NCBI GenBank assembly: GCA_964453075.1
Contig: CAYVNM010000003.1
Span: 1-64,000 of the forward strand
DNA from: C7867-006 sp964453075
Lineage (GTDB): Bacteria; Patescibacteriota; Minisyncoccia; Phycocordibacterales; DATDWN01
DNA length: 64,000 nt
Direction of reading: 5' to 3'
The position numbers were made by a program, and so were the translations under genes. Every line of letters begins with the position of its first letter. Positions within the stretch are counted from its first letter, which is position 1. The notes below the pieces were generated by a model. That model was not told the origin of the DNA. It ran no database searches and saw only the letters and a list, made by a program, of their open reading frames with translations. Shown here one piece after another: positions 49,446 to 57,585 of the stretch.

Positions 49446-49538
49446 GGACCTCGAGCTTTTTTTAGTCAAAATGCGAAAGGTGTACTGCTCCTGTAAGGAG
49501 TTGATGTAAAATAGATAAAGTAAATCAAAATTTAAAAC

Positions 49539-49572
49539 AAAAAAAGATACTTTAGTAAAGTATCTTTTTTTG
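49539..49572 (+). terminator. Terminator after rplK
   Basis: AAAAAAAGATACTTT pairs with AAAGTATCTTTTTTT around a 3-base loop. It is the boundary between host sequence and the GC-rich island. Confidence 0.85.
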
Positions 49573-49633
49573 TTTATTGTGATACTACTAAACCAGAAGT
49601 TCTTCTCACGTATTCCAAAAAAGGAGGGCAGAA

Positions 49634-50254
49634 ATGCCTACATTGAAGACAATTCTCGAGGCAAGACACAAGGTCCAAGACAAGTACATCCAGAGTTATG
49701 AAGATTTGGGAGCGGTTGTTCGGCTCCTGAAAGAGAGTGGTTTTAGGATCACTCTCACTCAGGGTGTCTACGACATGTTCCATGTCGGTCACGGTAGGTA
49801 CTTGGCAGAAGCGAGTAGCTGTGGTGATGTTCTTATCGTTGGTGTCGACTCAGATGAGCTGACTCGGTCCATGAAGGGTCCAGATCGACCGTTCGACACT
49901 TTCGACCAGAGGATCGAAGTGTTGGCAATGCTGTCTTTTGTTCACATCATTGCAAGACGTGACGAGGGTCAGCACATGTACGATCTTATCAAGTTGGTTC
50001 GGCCTGACGTTCTGGTTATGTCAAAAACGACTAGGTCGTTCACGGACCAGGACAGCGAGGCTCTGCAGGAGTTCTGTGGAGAAATCAAGCACTTGGAAGC
50101 CAAGGCGGCAACCTCCACCACAGCGAAGCTTCGTCGCCTGAAGATTGACGGAGCAAGGGAGCTGGCAGATAAGGTTAAGGGGAAACTCGAAATCTTTTCT
50201 GCCGAAATCGTGGATCTCATGCAGGAGTCACTCAAAGGAGAAGGGGATGAGTAG
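49634..50254 (+). CDS. Cytidylyltransferase-like nucleotidyltransferase, GC-rich
   Basis: This 206-residue protein has a helical N-terminus (about 1-35), then a cytidylyltransferase-fold domain: LTQGVYDMFHVGHGRYLAEASSCGDVLIVGVDSDE with the nucleotide-binding HVGH (HxGH) motif, and a later RRDEGQHMYDLIKLVRPDVLVMSKTTRS (in place of ISSTxI). It probably activates a phosphorylated compound with CTP or ATP, as RfaE, FAD synthetases and GlmU relatives do. GGAGGG precedes the ATG. It overlaps the deaminase-like gene by 8 bases. Confidence 0.78.
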   Translation: MPTLKTILEARHKVQDKYIQSYEDLGAVVRLLKESGFRITLTQGVYDMFHVGHGRYLAEASSCGDVLIVGVDSDELTRSMKGPDRPFDTFDQRIEVLAMLSFVHIIARRDEGQHMYDLIKLVRPDVLVMSKTTRSFTDQDSEALQEFCGEIKHLEAKAATSTTAKLRRLKIDGARELADKVKGKLEIFSAEIVDLMQESLKGEGDE

Positions 50255-51095
50255 TAGTCTCATCGCGTACATTCCAACTTTGAACCAGAGACACATCGAC
50301 TGGTTCAAGGTGAGGAAGCCAGGGGATCTATACCTCATCTCGCAAGAGATGGCGGAGAGTCTGCTGCCTAGACTGTCTCGTAACATGTCCGCTTTGCCGA
50401 CAGAGATGGTCCAACAGTTCGTTCGAGAAACAAAACTCGTTCGAAACGTCGGCATCTTTGATCCAGAGATGCGCTCATTGTCTTGGAGTCCGTGGGTTTT
50501 GCCGGATGAAGACGTGTCGCATCTTCTGTCGGAAAAGTACCTTCGTCCTAATCATGTGAAGGTTGAGTACGACATGATTTGGGCCAGGTGGGACATGAAG
50601 GCTGTGGAGAGTAAGCAGCCGATTATCTCTGGTGTATCGATCAGTTCCTCAGATTTGGACAAATGGAGGATGAAGTGGGCAACCGCGGAGTCCGCAAAGA
50701 GTCCAGATTGGTGGCGTCAGATCGGAGCTGTTGTGGTTGGTGCTGGAGGTGAAACTCTGGCAATAGCGCACAACACACACCTGCCGAACGAGTACGAGAC
50801 TTACGTGTTTGGTGATCCGCGGCTCAACGTGGATGCTGGACAGAAGGGGAAGTATTGTGCACTGCATGCTGAGCGAGCAGTTATTGCTTTGTGTGCGAGA
50901 CGAGGGCTACCTCTTCAGGGGTCATCTCTCTACGTGACTACGTTTCCCTGTGAAGACTGCGCTCGCGAGATTGTTTTCGCGGGTGTGACGCAAGTGTTCT
51001 TTCGTGATGGATACTCTGTTTTGAACGCGCAGGAAGTTTTGCGTTCAAATGGAGTGGAGATCATCCAAGTAGTACAAAACCCCGAGTCCGCGTAA
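50247..51095 (+). CDS. dCMP/cytidine deaminase-like protein with unknown N-terminal domain
   Basis: In this 282-residue protein the C-terminal half is a zinc deaminase: CALHAERAVIALCARRG (catalytic Glu in HAE), then YVTTFPCEDCAREIVFAG (PCxxC zinc ligands), as in deoxycytidylate deaminases. The first ~135 residues (SSSLIAYIPTLNQRHIDWF ...) form an unrecognised domain. Its ATG lies inside the stop of the nucleotidyltransferase gene, and AAAGGAGAAGGGG precedes it. With ThyA and DHFR nearby it probably feeds dUMP. Its stop lies in the loop of its terminator. Confidence 0.8.
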   Translation: MSSSLIAYIPTLNQRHIDWFKVRKPGDLYLISQEMAESLLPRLSRNMSALPTEMVQQFVRETKLVRNVGIFDPEMRSLSWSPWVLPDEDVSHLLSEKYLRPNHVKVEYDMIWARWDMKAVESKQPIISGVSISSSDLDKWRMKWATAESAKSPDWWRQIGAVVVGAGGETLAIAHNTHLPNEYETYVFGDPRLNVDAGQKGKYCALHAERAVIALCARRGLPLQGSSLYVTTFPCEDCAREIVFAGVTQVFFRDGYSVLNAQEVLRSNGVEIIQVVQNPESA

Positions 51096-51111
51096 GCGGG
51101 CCCGGGGTTTA
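51078..51111. terminator. Terminator at the end of the deaminase gene and HIT gene
   Basis: AACCCCG/CGGGGTT and GTCCGC/GCGGGC around GTAA, T-rich on one side. It lies between convergent genes. Confidence 0.85.
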
Positions 51112-51121
51112 ATCGTTCACT

Positions 51122-51565
51122 CTACTTTTTCTTGTAGCCGAGAGTGACCATGAGCCACTCTGTGTTCTCTGTCTTTCTCTCGCCGACAAGAAAGTGAAAG
51201 TGTAGGTGATCCAGGGTGGCTCCTGTTAAGGCCATATCACCAGATCTTGCAAAGACAGAGAAACCCTTGACATCGAGCTCTTTTTCAAGCCAACCGATTG
51301 CGTCAAAGAGGTTCAACTGGTCATCTGGCGATAGATCGGTCAGTCTGGTAATGTGAGACGTTGGTACGATGAGGTAGTGATGGGTACTACCATGATAGGG
51401 AAAATCATTCGCTACAATGAACCATTTCTGGTTCCTGTAGGTGACCGGGGCTGTGTGTTTCTTGGTTATGTCTCCACAGAAGTGACACTCACCTTTCTTT
51501 TCCAACTCTTTCATTCTGCGGAGCTGCTCAATGTGCCGAGCATTGTCCATTTTCATTTTTGCCAC
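51122..51565 (-). CDS. HIT-family hydrolase with CxxC zinc knuckle, GC-rich
   Basis: This 147-residue protein has a GECHFCGDI zinc knuckle, then the HIT fold (FIVANDFPYHGSTHHYLIVPTSHI) and the catalytic histidine triad in TLDHLHFHFLVG. HIT proteins hydrolyse or transfer nucleotide phosphoesters and phosphoramidates. The GTG start at 51565 is preferred because GGAGG lies 7 bases upstream on the minus strand. It is part of the GC-rich nucleotide island. Confidence 0.85.
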   Translation of the reverse strand: MAKMKMDNARHIEQLRRMKELEKKGECHFCGDITKKHTAPVTYRNQKWFIVANDFPYHGSTHHYLIVPTSHITRLTDLSPDDQLNLFDAIGWLEKELDVKGFSVFARSGDMALTGATLDHLHFHFLVGERKTENTEWLMVTLGYKKK

Positions 51566-51608
51566 AGGTTTTCCTCCAGAATCATTTTTACCATTTTACA
51601 CAAAAAAA

Positions 51609-51643
51609 ACAAGCCACCTCCCACGAATGGGTGCGACTTGTTT
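51609..51643 (-). terminator. Terminator of the DHFR-thyA operon
   Basis: On the minus strand AACAAG...CCCA pairs with TGGG...CTTGTT around TTCG and is followed by eight T. Confidence 0.82.
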
Positions 51644-51665
51644 AAGAAAACAAAAGAACGGTTGC

Positions 51666-52574
51666 TTAGGTTGTGACCGGGATCCCCACAACCCCTGGAT
51701 GAGGATTGTAGTCACTAATTTCAAAGTGCTCCGGCCTGAACTCGAAGAGGTCAGTGATCTTTCTGCCTTCTCTGGTCAGGTGAAGACTAGGGAACACCCT
51801 CGGCTCCCTCTTGAGCATATCCCACATTGGATCTACCTGATCCTCGTACACCTGCGCGTCGTGTGTCGCGTGGATGTACATATGGGGTTCGTTTCCAGTG
51901 ACGTGAGCGATCATGATCGTGAGCGCTGCGTACTGAATGATGTTCGACGGAACGCCGATGGGGAAGTCCGCTGAGCGCTGATCCATGCGAAGGGTCAACT
52001 TACCATTGATCACGGTGATCTGGATCCATCCATGACAAGGCGCGACCACGACCTGTCTTTGCAAGCCACTGTGCCCTAGTGCGTACTGCGGAATCCATGG
52101 ACTAATAACATGGGTTCTGATGGACGGGTATTCCTTCATCTGTTTAACCAGGTGTTCGAACTGGTTAAACGATCCACCGTCAATCATGGGGAAGTCGTGG
52201 AAGGCGGCTCCATAGGAGCCTGGCCCGAGGTCTCCTGGCGGGAGACCAAATTGTGCGCATTTCTCAGGGGTAGCCCACTGCTTGCCCCACCAATCGCACC
52301 CCCACTTGGCTAGTTCCTCTCCGGTGCGGGCACCGTTGATGAAGGCCAGGAGTTCTGCGATGGGTTTTCTCCAGAACCCGATTTTCCGTTCAGTGATGAT
52401 CGGAAAACCGTTGGCTAAGAGAAAGAACATAGGGGACAGAGTGAGGAGAGTGTAGGTACCCATGGTTTGAAATGGGTTCTTGGTGTATTCTCCGTTCTCC
52501 AAGATTTTTCCAAGACTTTCCCTGTATTGGGTGTCCGGGGTGCGTTCACTCACAGGCAGGTATTTTGGTTCCAT
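51666..52574 (-). CDS. thyA: Thymidylate synthase
   Basis: This 302-residue folate-dependent enzyme converts dUMP to dTMP. The catalytic Cys lies in VVVAPCHGW, the phosphate-binding RSADFPIGVPSNI motif follows, and the conserved N-terminal and IHATHDAQVYEDQV regions are present. GAGAGG lies before the ATG at 52574; the frame is open upstream into DHFR without a good start. It is 11 bases after the DHFR stop. GC-rich, same style as its island. Confidence 0.93.
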   Translation of the reverse strand: MEPKYLPVSERTPDTQYRESLGKILENGEYTKNPFQTMGTYTLLTLSPMFFLLANGFPIITERKIGFWRKPIAELLAFINGARTGEELAKWGCDWWGKQWATPEKCAQFGLPPGDLGPGSYGAAFHDFPMIDGGSFNQFEHLVKQMKEYPSIRTHVISPWIPQYALGHSGLQRQVVVAPCHGWIQITVINGKLTLRMDQRSADFPIGVPSNIIQYAALTIMIAHVTGNEPHMYIHATHDAQVYEDQVDPMWDMLKREPRVFPSLHLTREGRKITDLFEFRPEHFEISDYNPHPGVVGIPVTT

Positions 52575-52585
52575 TACTCTTCCTC

Positions 52586-53080
52586 TCAAAGAGCTCTTGT
52601 GAATTCGTGAATCGAGAAGGAGTATTGATTCTTCTCGTCCGCTTCGTGGTGTGCGATCACGCACTCTTTCCACCCATCACCAATATTCGGGAAGAAAGCG
52701 TTCCCACTTTCTATGGTGACGTCGACTTTTGTTACAAGTAAACGTCGGGTGTGTGGCAGGAACAGTTTATATATCTCTGCCCCTCCAATTATGACAACCT
52801 CCCAAGCGATTGATGTTTGCAGAACCTCTTCCATGGAATGCATCACAATACATCCCGGGGCTTCAAAATTCATGTCTCTAGTCAGGACGATGTTTGCTCG
52901 GCCAGGTAGAGGCTTGAATTTTGTGGGTAGGGAGTCATATGTCTTTCGACCCATGACTACTGCTTTTCCCATGGTGCTATCCGCGAAGTGTTTCATGTCG
53001 GCAGACAGACGCCAAGGTATTTTGCCGTTTTTCCCTATCACACCTTTCTCGTCGGTTGCGACAATCATCACTATTTTCAT
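52586..53080 (-). CDS. folA: Dihydrofolate reductase
   Basis: This 164-residue DHFR has MIVATDEKGVIGKNGKIPWRLSADMKHFADST (substrate and loop residues), VVMGRKTYDSLP, and VIIGGAEIYKLFLPHTRRLLVTKVDV. It regenerates tetrahydrofolate used up by ThyA, which follows in the same operon. GGAGAC precedes the ATG. It is divergent from glyA. Confidence 0.93.
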   Translation of the reverse strand: MKIVMIVATDEKGVIGKNGKIPWRLSADMKHFADSTMGKAVVMGRKTYDSLPTKFKPLPGRANIVLTRDMNFEAPGCIVMHSMEEVLQTSIAWEVVIIGGAEIYKLFLPHTRRLLVTKVDVTIESGNAFFPNIGDGWKECVIAHHEADEKNQYSFSIHEFTRAL

Positions 53081-53139
53081 CAGAGGTCTCCATTTCTAAG
53101 GCGATATTAACCTTTATAAACAGTGTGGTCAATGCTATG

Positions 53140-54330
53140 ATGCAGAAACAAATGAAAGATAAACAAATTGAAAAATTAATAGTAAGTGAGAAAAAAAGAC
53201 AAAAAGGGGTTATAAACCTTATCGCCTCTGAAAACTATGTTTCAGAAGATGTTATGAAGGCCCTGGGTTCGGAGTTAACTAACAAATATGCAGAAGGATA
53301 TTCAGCGGCTCGGTATTATGGGGGAAATGAATTTGTGGATAAAATAGAGAATCTTTGTAAAGAAAGAGCGTTGAAACTTTTTGGTTTAACCTCTAACAAA
53401 TGGCACGTAAATGTCCAAGCGCTTTCTGGCTCTCCGGCAAATGTTGCGGTGTACTTAGGGCTCGTTCCAGTCAGCGGAAAAATTATGGGAATGAATCTGC
53501 AAGATGGGGGACACTTAACTCATGGGTACAAAGTCTCAATCACAGGTAAAGTTTGGCAACAAGTTCCTTTTGGAGTTGATAGTAAAACCGAAACTATTGA
53601 TTATGTAGAGATAAAAAAATTAGCAGAAAAAGAAAAACCAAATATTATTGTTGCTGGATTTACTGCCTATCCAAGAATAGTTGATTTCAAAAAATTTAGA
53701 GATATAGCAGATAGTGTGGGGGCGTATCTCATGGTTGATATGTCGCATTTCGCAGGACTGGTTGCTGGTGGTGTTTATCCTACACCCTTTAAATATGCTG
53801 ATGTGGTTACTACGACTACACACAAAACTTTGCGTGGTCCACGTTCGGCAATGATTTTCTCAAAAATTGATGATAGAGAAATTTACAAAAAGATAGATAA
53901 AGCAGTTTTCCCTGGACTACAAGGAGGTCCGCACCTAAACCAAATTGCTGCTATAGCGGTAACGCTAAAAGAGGCAGATACTCCAGCTTTCAAAAAATAT
54001 GCAGGTCAGATATTGAAAAATGCAAAAGCATTGTCGGATGAATTACAAAAACTTGGTTGGAGAATTGTTTCTGGAGGTACAGACAGTCATTTGATTTTGA
54101 TGGATACTTGGATGGACGGGAAGGGAATTGGAGGCAAGGAAGCTGGAGATAGACTGGAAGCGGGTGGAATAATAGTTAATAAAAACACAATACCTGGAGA
54201 CACTAGATCCCCAATGGATCCATCAGGAATCAGACTCGGCACAGCTGCTGAAACTACCAGAGGCAAAAAAGAAAAAGACTTTGTAAAAATCGCCCAAAAA
54301 ATAGATAAAATTTTAAAGGTAAGTAAGTAA
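53140..54330 (+). CDS. glyA: Serine hydroxymethyltransferase
   Basis: This ~396-residue PLP enzyme transfers the serine carbon to tetrahydrofolate. NLIASENYVSEDVMKALGS, NKYAEGYSAARYYGGNEFVD, the PLP lysine motif DVVTTTTHKTLRGPR and PSGIRLGTAAETTRG are present. Starts at 53137, 53140 or 53152 are possible. TATGAT (53136-53141) would give a transcript starting just before the ATG at 53152. It is AT-rich host style, unlike the adjacent DHFR. Confidence 0.94.
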   Translation: MQKQMKDKQIEKLIVSEKKRQKGVINLIASENYVSEDVMKALGSELTNKYAEGYSAARYYGGNEFVDKIENLCKERALKLFGLTSNKWHVNVQALSGSPANVAVYLGLVPVSGKIMGMNLQDGGHLTHGYKVSITGKVWQQVPFGVDSKTETIDYVEIKKLAEKEKPNIIVAGFTAYPRIVDFKKFRDIADSVGAYLMVDMSHFAGLVAGGVYPTPFKYADVVTTTTHKTLRGPRSAMIFSKIDDREIYKKIDKAVFPGLQGGPHLNQIAAIAVTLKEADTPAFKKYAGQILKNAKALSDELQKLGWRIVSGGTDSHLILMDTWMDGKGIGGKEAGDRLEAGGIIVNKNTIPGDTRSPMDPSGIRLGTAAETTRGKKEKDFVKIAQKIDKILKVSK

Positions 54331-54371
54331 ACCTTCTTCAAAAAACCAGGGGTGAGTGGTATGATTGGTCT

Positions 54372-54794
54372 ATGGAACTAAAAGTAAAAAAACTAAGTCC
54401 TGATGCTGTACTGCCTAGCTACGCACATTCTTTTGATGCTGGGATGGATATGTACTGCAATGAAACCGTGACTCTCTTGCCCGGACAAATTTCTAAGATA
54501 AAAAGTGGTATCTCAATAGAAATACCAGATGGTTTCGTTGGACTTTGTTGGGACAAGAGTGGCTTATCTATGAATCATGGAATAAAAATGTTGGGTGGAG
54601 TTATTGACTCTGGTTACAGAGGGGAGATAACATACGGTGCTATTAATTTAGGAAAGGAGCCTTATACATTTGAAAAAGGTCACAAAGTTTTACAGATGCT
54701 TATACAAAAAGTTGAAAAAGTGGATGTGGTAGAAGTAGAGGAACTTTCTGGCTCAGATCGGGGAGAAAAAGGTTTTGGAAGTACAGGAAAGTAA
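54372..54794 (+). CDS. dut: dUTP diphosphatase
   Basis: This 140-residue trimeric dUTPase has SFDAGMDMYC (motif 1), WDKSGLSMNHG (motif 2), GVIDSGYRGEI (motif 3), KGHKVLQMLI (motif 4) and RGEKGFGSTGK (motif 5). It makes dUMP, the ThyA substrate, and keeps uracil out of DNA. TATGAT (54360-54365) ends 6 bases before the ATG. Confidence 0.94.
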   Translation: MELKVKKLSPDAVLPSYAHSFDAGMDMYCNETVTLLPGQISKIKSGISIEIPDGFVGLCWDKSGLSMNHGIKMLGGVIDSGYRGEITYGAINLGKEPYTFEKGHKVLQMLIQKVEKVDVVEVEELSGSDRGEKGFGSTGK

Positions 54795-54846
54795 GGTAAT
54801 TTTTACATGTTTATAAATATACGGTTTGTGCTATTATGATTTTCAT

Positions 54847-56532
54847 ATGACTTTGCACGACACAGTAAAAAAATGGCTTAAAGACTCTCTCTCTGTAGAG
54901 GCAGATTTTGTTTTGGAATATCCTTCAGACTTAAGTCACGGTGATTTTGCTACAAACGTTGCCATGGTTATGGCTCAAAAAGAGAAAACCAATCCCAGAG
55001 ATTTGGCAGAGAAGTACGTTCTTATCTTGCAAAAAAATAAAATAGACGAAGTCTCGGGAGTAGAAATGGCCGGACCGGGTTTTATAAACATAAATATTGA
55101 TTCAAAAGTTTTTTCTTCCTCCATAGACAAGATAAACAAAGCTGGAGATACGTTCGGAGAAAACAAACATTATACAGGTTCAAGATTTTTAATAGAACAT
55201 ACTCAACCAAATCCTTTTAAGGAATTTCATATTGGTCACATGATGAACAATGTCATTGGGGAATCTGTCGCTAGACTTATTGAAAATCAAGGAAATGAAG
55301 TTGTTAGAGCTTCTTATCATGGAGATGTTGGTTTGCATGTGGCCAAAGCTATTTGGGGCATTATAAATCTTGGGATTGGTACAAATGTAGATGTTAAGAC
55401 ATTAGGACAAGCCTATTCTCTTGGTGCCAAAATGTACGAGAGTGATGAATTAGTCAAAGCAGAAATTATAGAAATAAACAAAAAGGTTTATGATGGATCA
55501 GATGATGAGATAAATAATTTATATAAAACTGGAAGACAGGTTTCGTTGGATTATTTTGAAAAAATGTACGAGCGTTTAGGTAATAAATTTGATTTTCATT
55601 TTTATGAAAGCGAATCAGCTCCTGTTGGAAAAAAAATAGTAGAAGAGTTTTTGGACAAGGGTGTTTTTGAAAAAAGTGAAGGGGCTGTTATATTTCCAGG
55701 TGAAAAATTTGGTCTACACACTAGGGTTTTTCTCAATTCTGATGGCTTACCGACATATGAGGCAAAAGAGATCGGCTTGATGCAAATAAAGAGAGATAAA
55801 TGTTATCCGTTTAATTTATCCATTACTGTTACAGCAAATGAGCAGGATGCATTCTTCAAAGTTACAGAAAAAGCGTTAGAGCAAGTTTTTCCAGATTTGT
55901 CCGGAAAAGTTTTTCACCTATCGCACGGCATGCTCAAGTTGCCTTCTGGCAAAATGTCCTCTAGAACTGGCGACATTTTGACAGCGGAATGGATTATAAA
56001 TAGCTTAAAAAATGGAGCAAAAGAAAAAATTAAGGAACCTCTAATGTCGGATGAGGAAAAGGATCTGGTGGGAGAGATTGTCGCTTTAGGGGCTTTGAAG
56101 TTTTCTATTTTAAGACAGGCTATAGGAGGTGATATTGTTTTTGATATAAACAAAGCCCTCTCTCTTGAGGGTGATTCTGGTCCATATTTACAATATGCTA
56201 CTGTAAGAGCTGGGGCGGTTTTGAGAAAAGCTAAAGAAGTTGTAAACATTTCCTCTGTGGAGCCAGTTGGATGGCAGACTACTTTAATTGAAAAACTTCT
56301 TGAGAGATTTCCTTCTGTTTTAGAAAGATCTGCGGTGGAATACGCTCCACATTATTTGGTCACATATCTAACCAATCTTGCTTCTGAATTTAATTCTTTT
56401 TATGCAAAAGAAAAGATAATTGATTCAGAAAATAAAAACTCATCATATAGACTGGCAATAGTTAGAGCTTTTGTTTCTGTTATGACATCAGGATTGCACT
56501 TATTAGGCATTTCTGTTCCAGACAGAATGTAG
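54847..56532 (+). CDS. argS: Arginyl-tRNA synthetase
   Basis: This 561-residue class I synthetase has an N-terminal domain (LSHGDFATNVAMVMAQ), the HIGH motif in PFKEFHIGHMMNNV, the KMSK-like site LPSGKMSSRTGDI and a C-terminal anticodon-binding DALR-type helical domain (RLAIVRAFVSVMTSGLHLLGI). TATTAT (54832-54837) ends 9 bases before the ATG at 54847. A minor upstream ATG (54826) overlaps the promoter. Confidence 0.95.
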   Translation: MTLHDTVKKWLKDSLSVEADFVLEYPSDLSHGDFATNVAMVMAQKEKTNPRDLAEKYVLILQKNKIDEVSGVEMAGPGFININIDSKVFSSSIDKINKAGDTFGENKHYTGSRFLIEHTQPNPFKEFHIGHMMNNVIGESVARLIENQGNEVVRASYHGDVGLHVAKAIWGIINLGIGTNVDVKTLGQAYSLGAKMYESDELVKAEIIEINKKVYDGSDDEINNLYKTGRQVSLDYFEKMYERLGNKFDFHFYESESAPVGKKIVEEFLDKGVFEKSEGAVIFPGEKFGLHTRVFLNSDGLPTYEAKEIGLMQIKRDKCYPFNLSITVTANEQDAFFKVTEKALEQVFPDLSGKVFHLSHGMLKLPSGKMSSRTGDILTAEWIINSLKNGAKEKIKEPLMSDEEKDLVGEIVALGALKFSILRQAIGGDIVFDINKALSLEGDSGPYLQYATVRAGAVLRKAKEVVNISSVEPVGWQTTLIEKLLERFPSVLERSAVEYAPHYLVTYLTNLASEFNSFYAKEKIIDSENKNSSYRLAIVRAFVSVMTSGLHLLGISVPDRM

Positions 56533-56658
56533 TATTCTAAAGTGTCAAAGATTCCCTTTGACATTATAATAAAAAACCACCCGGGGTATTTTTGTGCTCT
56601 GAAGTTGCTTTTTTGCTGGGGGGGGTAAAATTAGGTTATTAATATCTAATTTAAAAAC

Positions 56659-57471
56659 ATGAGTGAAGAAGGATACAAACCAAGTGCCGAAGAAGTAGCT
56701 GCCAATCAAAAATCCAGAACATTATCTGATGCTGAATTAATAAAATTTGGTGCAGAGTATGTTCCAAATGAAGATGGTAACAATCCCAGATTAGAGGTTA
56801 CTAGTGATCAATGGAAAAACAGAGAATATGAAATGAATTCAGAAAATGAACCTAAGCGCCAAGAAATAATTAAAAGAAATGAAAAAATTGATTTTCAGTC
56901 ACTTGTTCAATCTACTCCAGAGCTAAAAGATAAAATAGATTGTATTGATATAGAAAAAGAAAACAAAAATTTTTTAATTAGACTTAAAGACTTTCCAACT
57001 ATTGGAATTATAGTTTCGGAAGTTGATCATGGAGGAGATCAAACCAGGTTGCATTTCAATTATGTTGATGAAAATGCACCAATGAGGACTGTATATAAGG
57101 AGGTTGTTTCACCGGTTCCGGGAGATTTGATAAGGAATAAGGACGGATCCTCCATTCTAAGAAGTTTTCAAGATAATTCAAAAAACGATGAATATTTTAG
57201 AAAAGCAACAGAGATTGTGGGGGTTTTGGAAAAAATTTGTGCTGAAAATGGTATCACTACTCTTGCAATTCGCCAGGGTAATGCTTGGGAGGATTGGAAA
57301 TTACCTAAGCCGCATGGCATAGAAATTGTAGATGCGAGGTATGAAGATGTTTTCACTGATACACTAGGAATGCCAGATTACGTATATGATGATTTAGGGG
57401 GTAGTTCTGAAAGATTCGGATATGATGCAAAAAAACCATATCCGACTTTTGATTGGCATCGAGAAAATTAA
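56659..57471 (+). CDS. Hypothetical acidic cytosolic protein
   Basis: This 270-residue protein has no signal peptide or membrane helix. The N-terminal third is charged and helical (SAEEVAANQKSRTLSDAELIKFGAEYV). The rest alternates strands and helices and ends in an aromatic, Asp-rich tail (MPDYVYDDLGGSSERFGYDAKKPYPTFDWH). No family was recognised. It is followed by a strong terminator. Confidence 0.6.
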   Translation: MSEEGYKPSAEEVAANQKSRTLSDAELIKFGAEYVPNEDGNNPRLEVTSDQWKNREYEMNSENEPKRQEIIKRNEKIDFQSLVQSTPELKDKIDCIDIEKENKNFLIRLKDFPTIGIIVSEVDHGGDQTRLHFNYVDENAPMRTVYKEVVSPVPGDLIRNKDGSSILRSFQDNSKNDEYFRKATEIVGVLEKICAENGITTLAIRQGNAWEDWKLPKPHGIEIVDARYEDVFTDTLGMPDYVYDDLGGSSERFGYDAKKPYPTFDWHREN

Positions 57472-57500
57472 ATGATTGGATTGGGGGTGAGGATAATCAT

Positions 57501-57533
57501 AAACCCGTCAACCTGCCAGGTTGACGGGTTTCT
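57501..57533 (+). terminator. Terminator before ileS
   Basis: AAACCCGTCAACCTG pairs with CAGGTTGACGGGTTT across a 1-2 base loop. Confidence 0.88.
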
Positions 57534-57585
57534 CCGTATCTATAAATGTTTTTGAAAAAAGCCGTGAAAGTGCTAGTATATTCCT

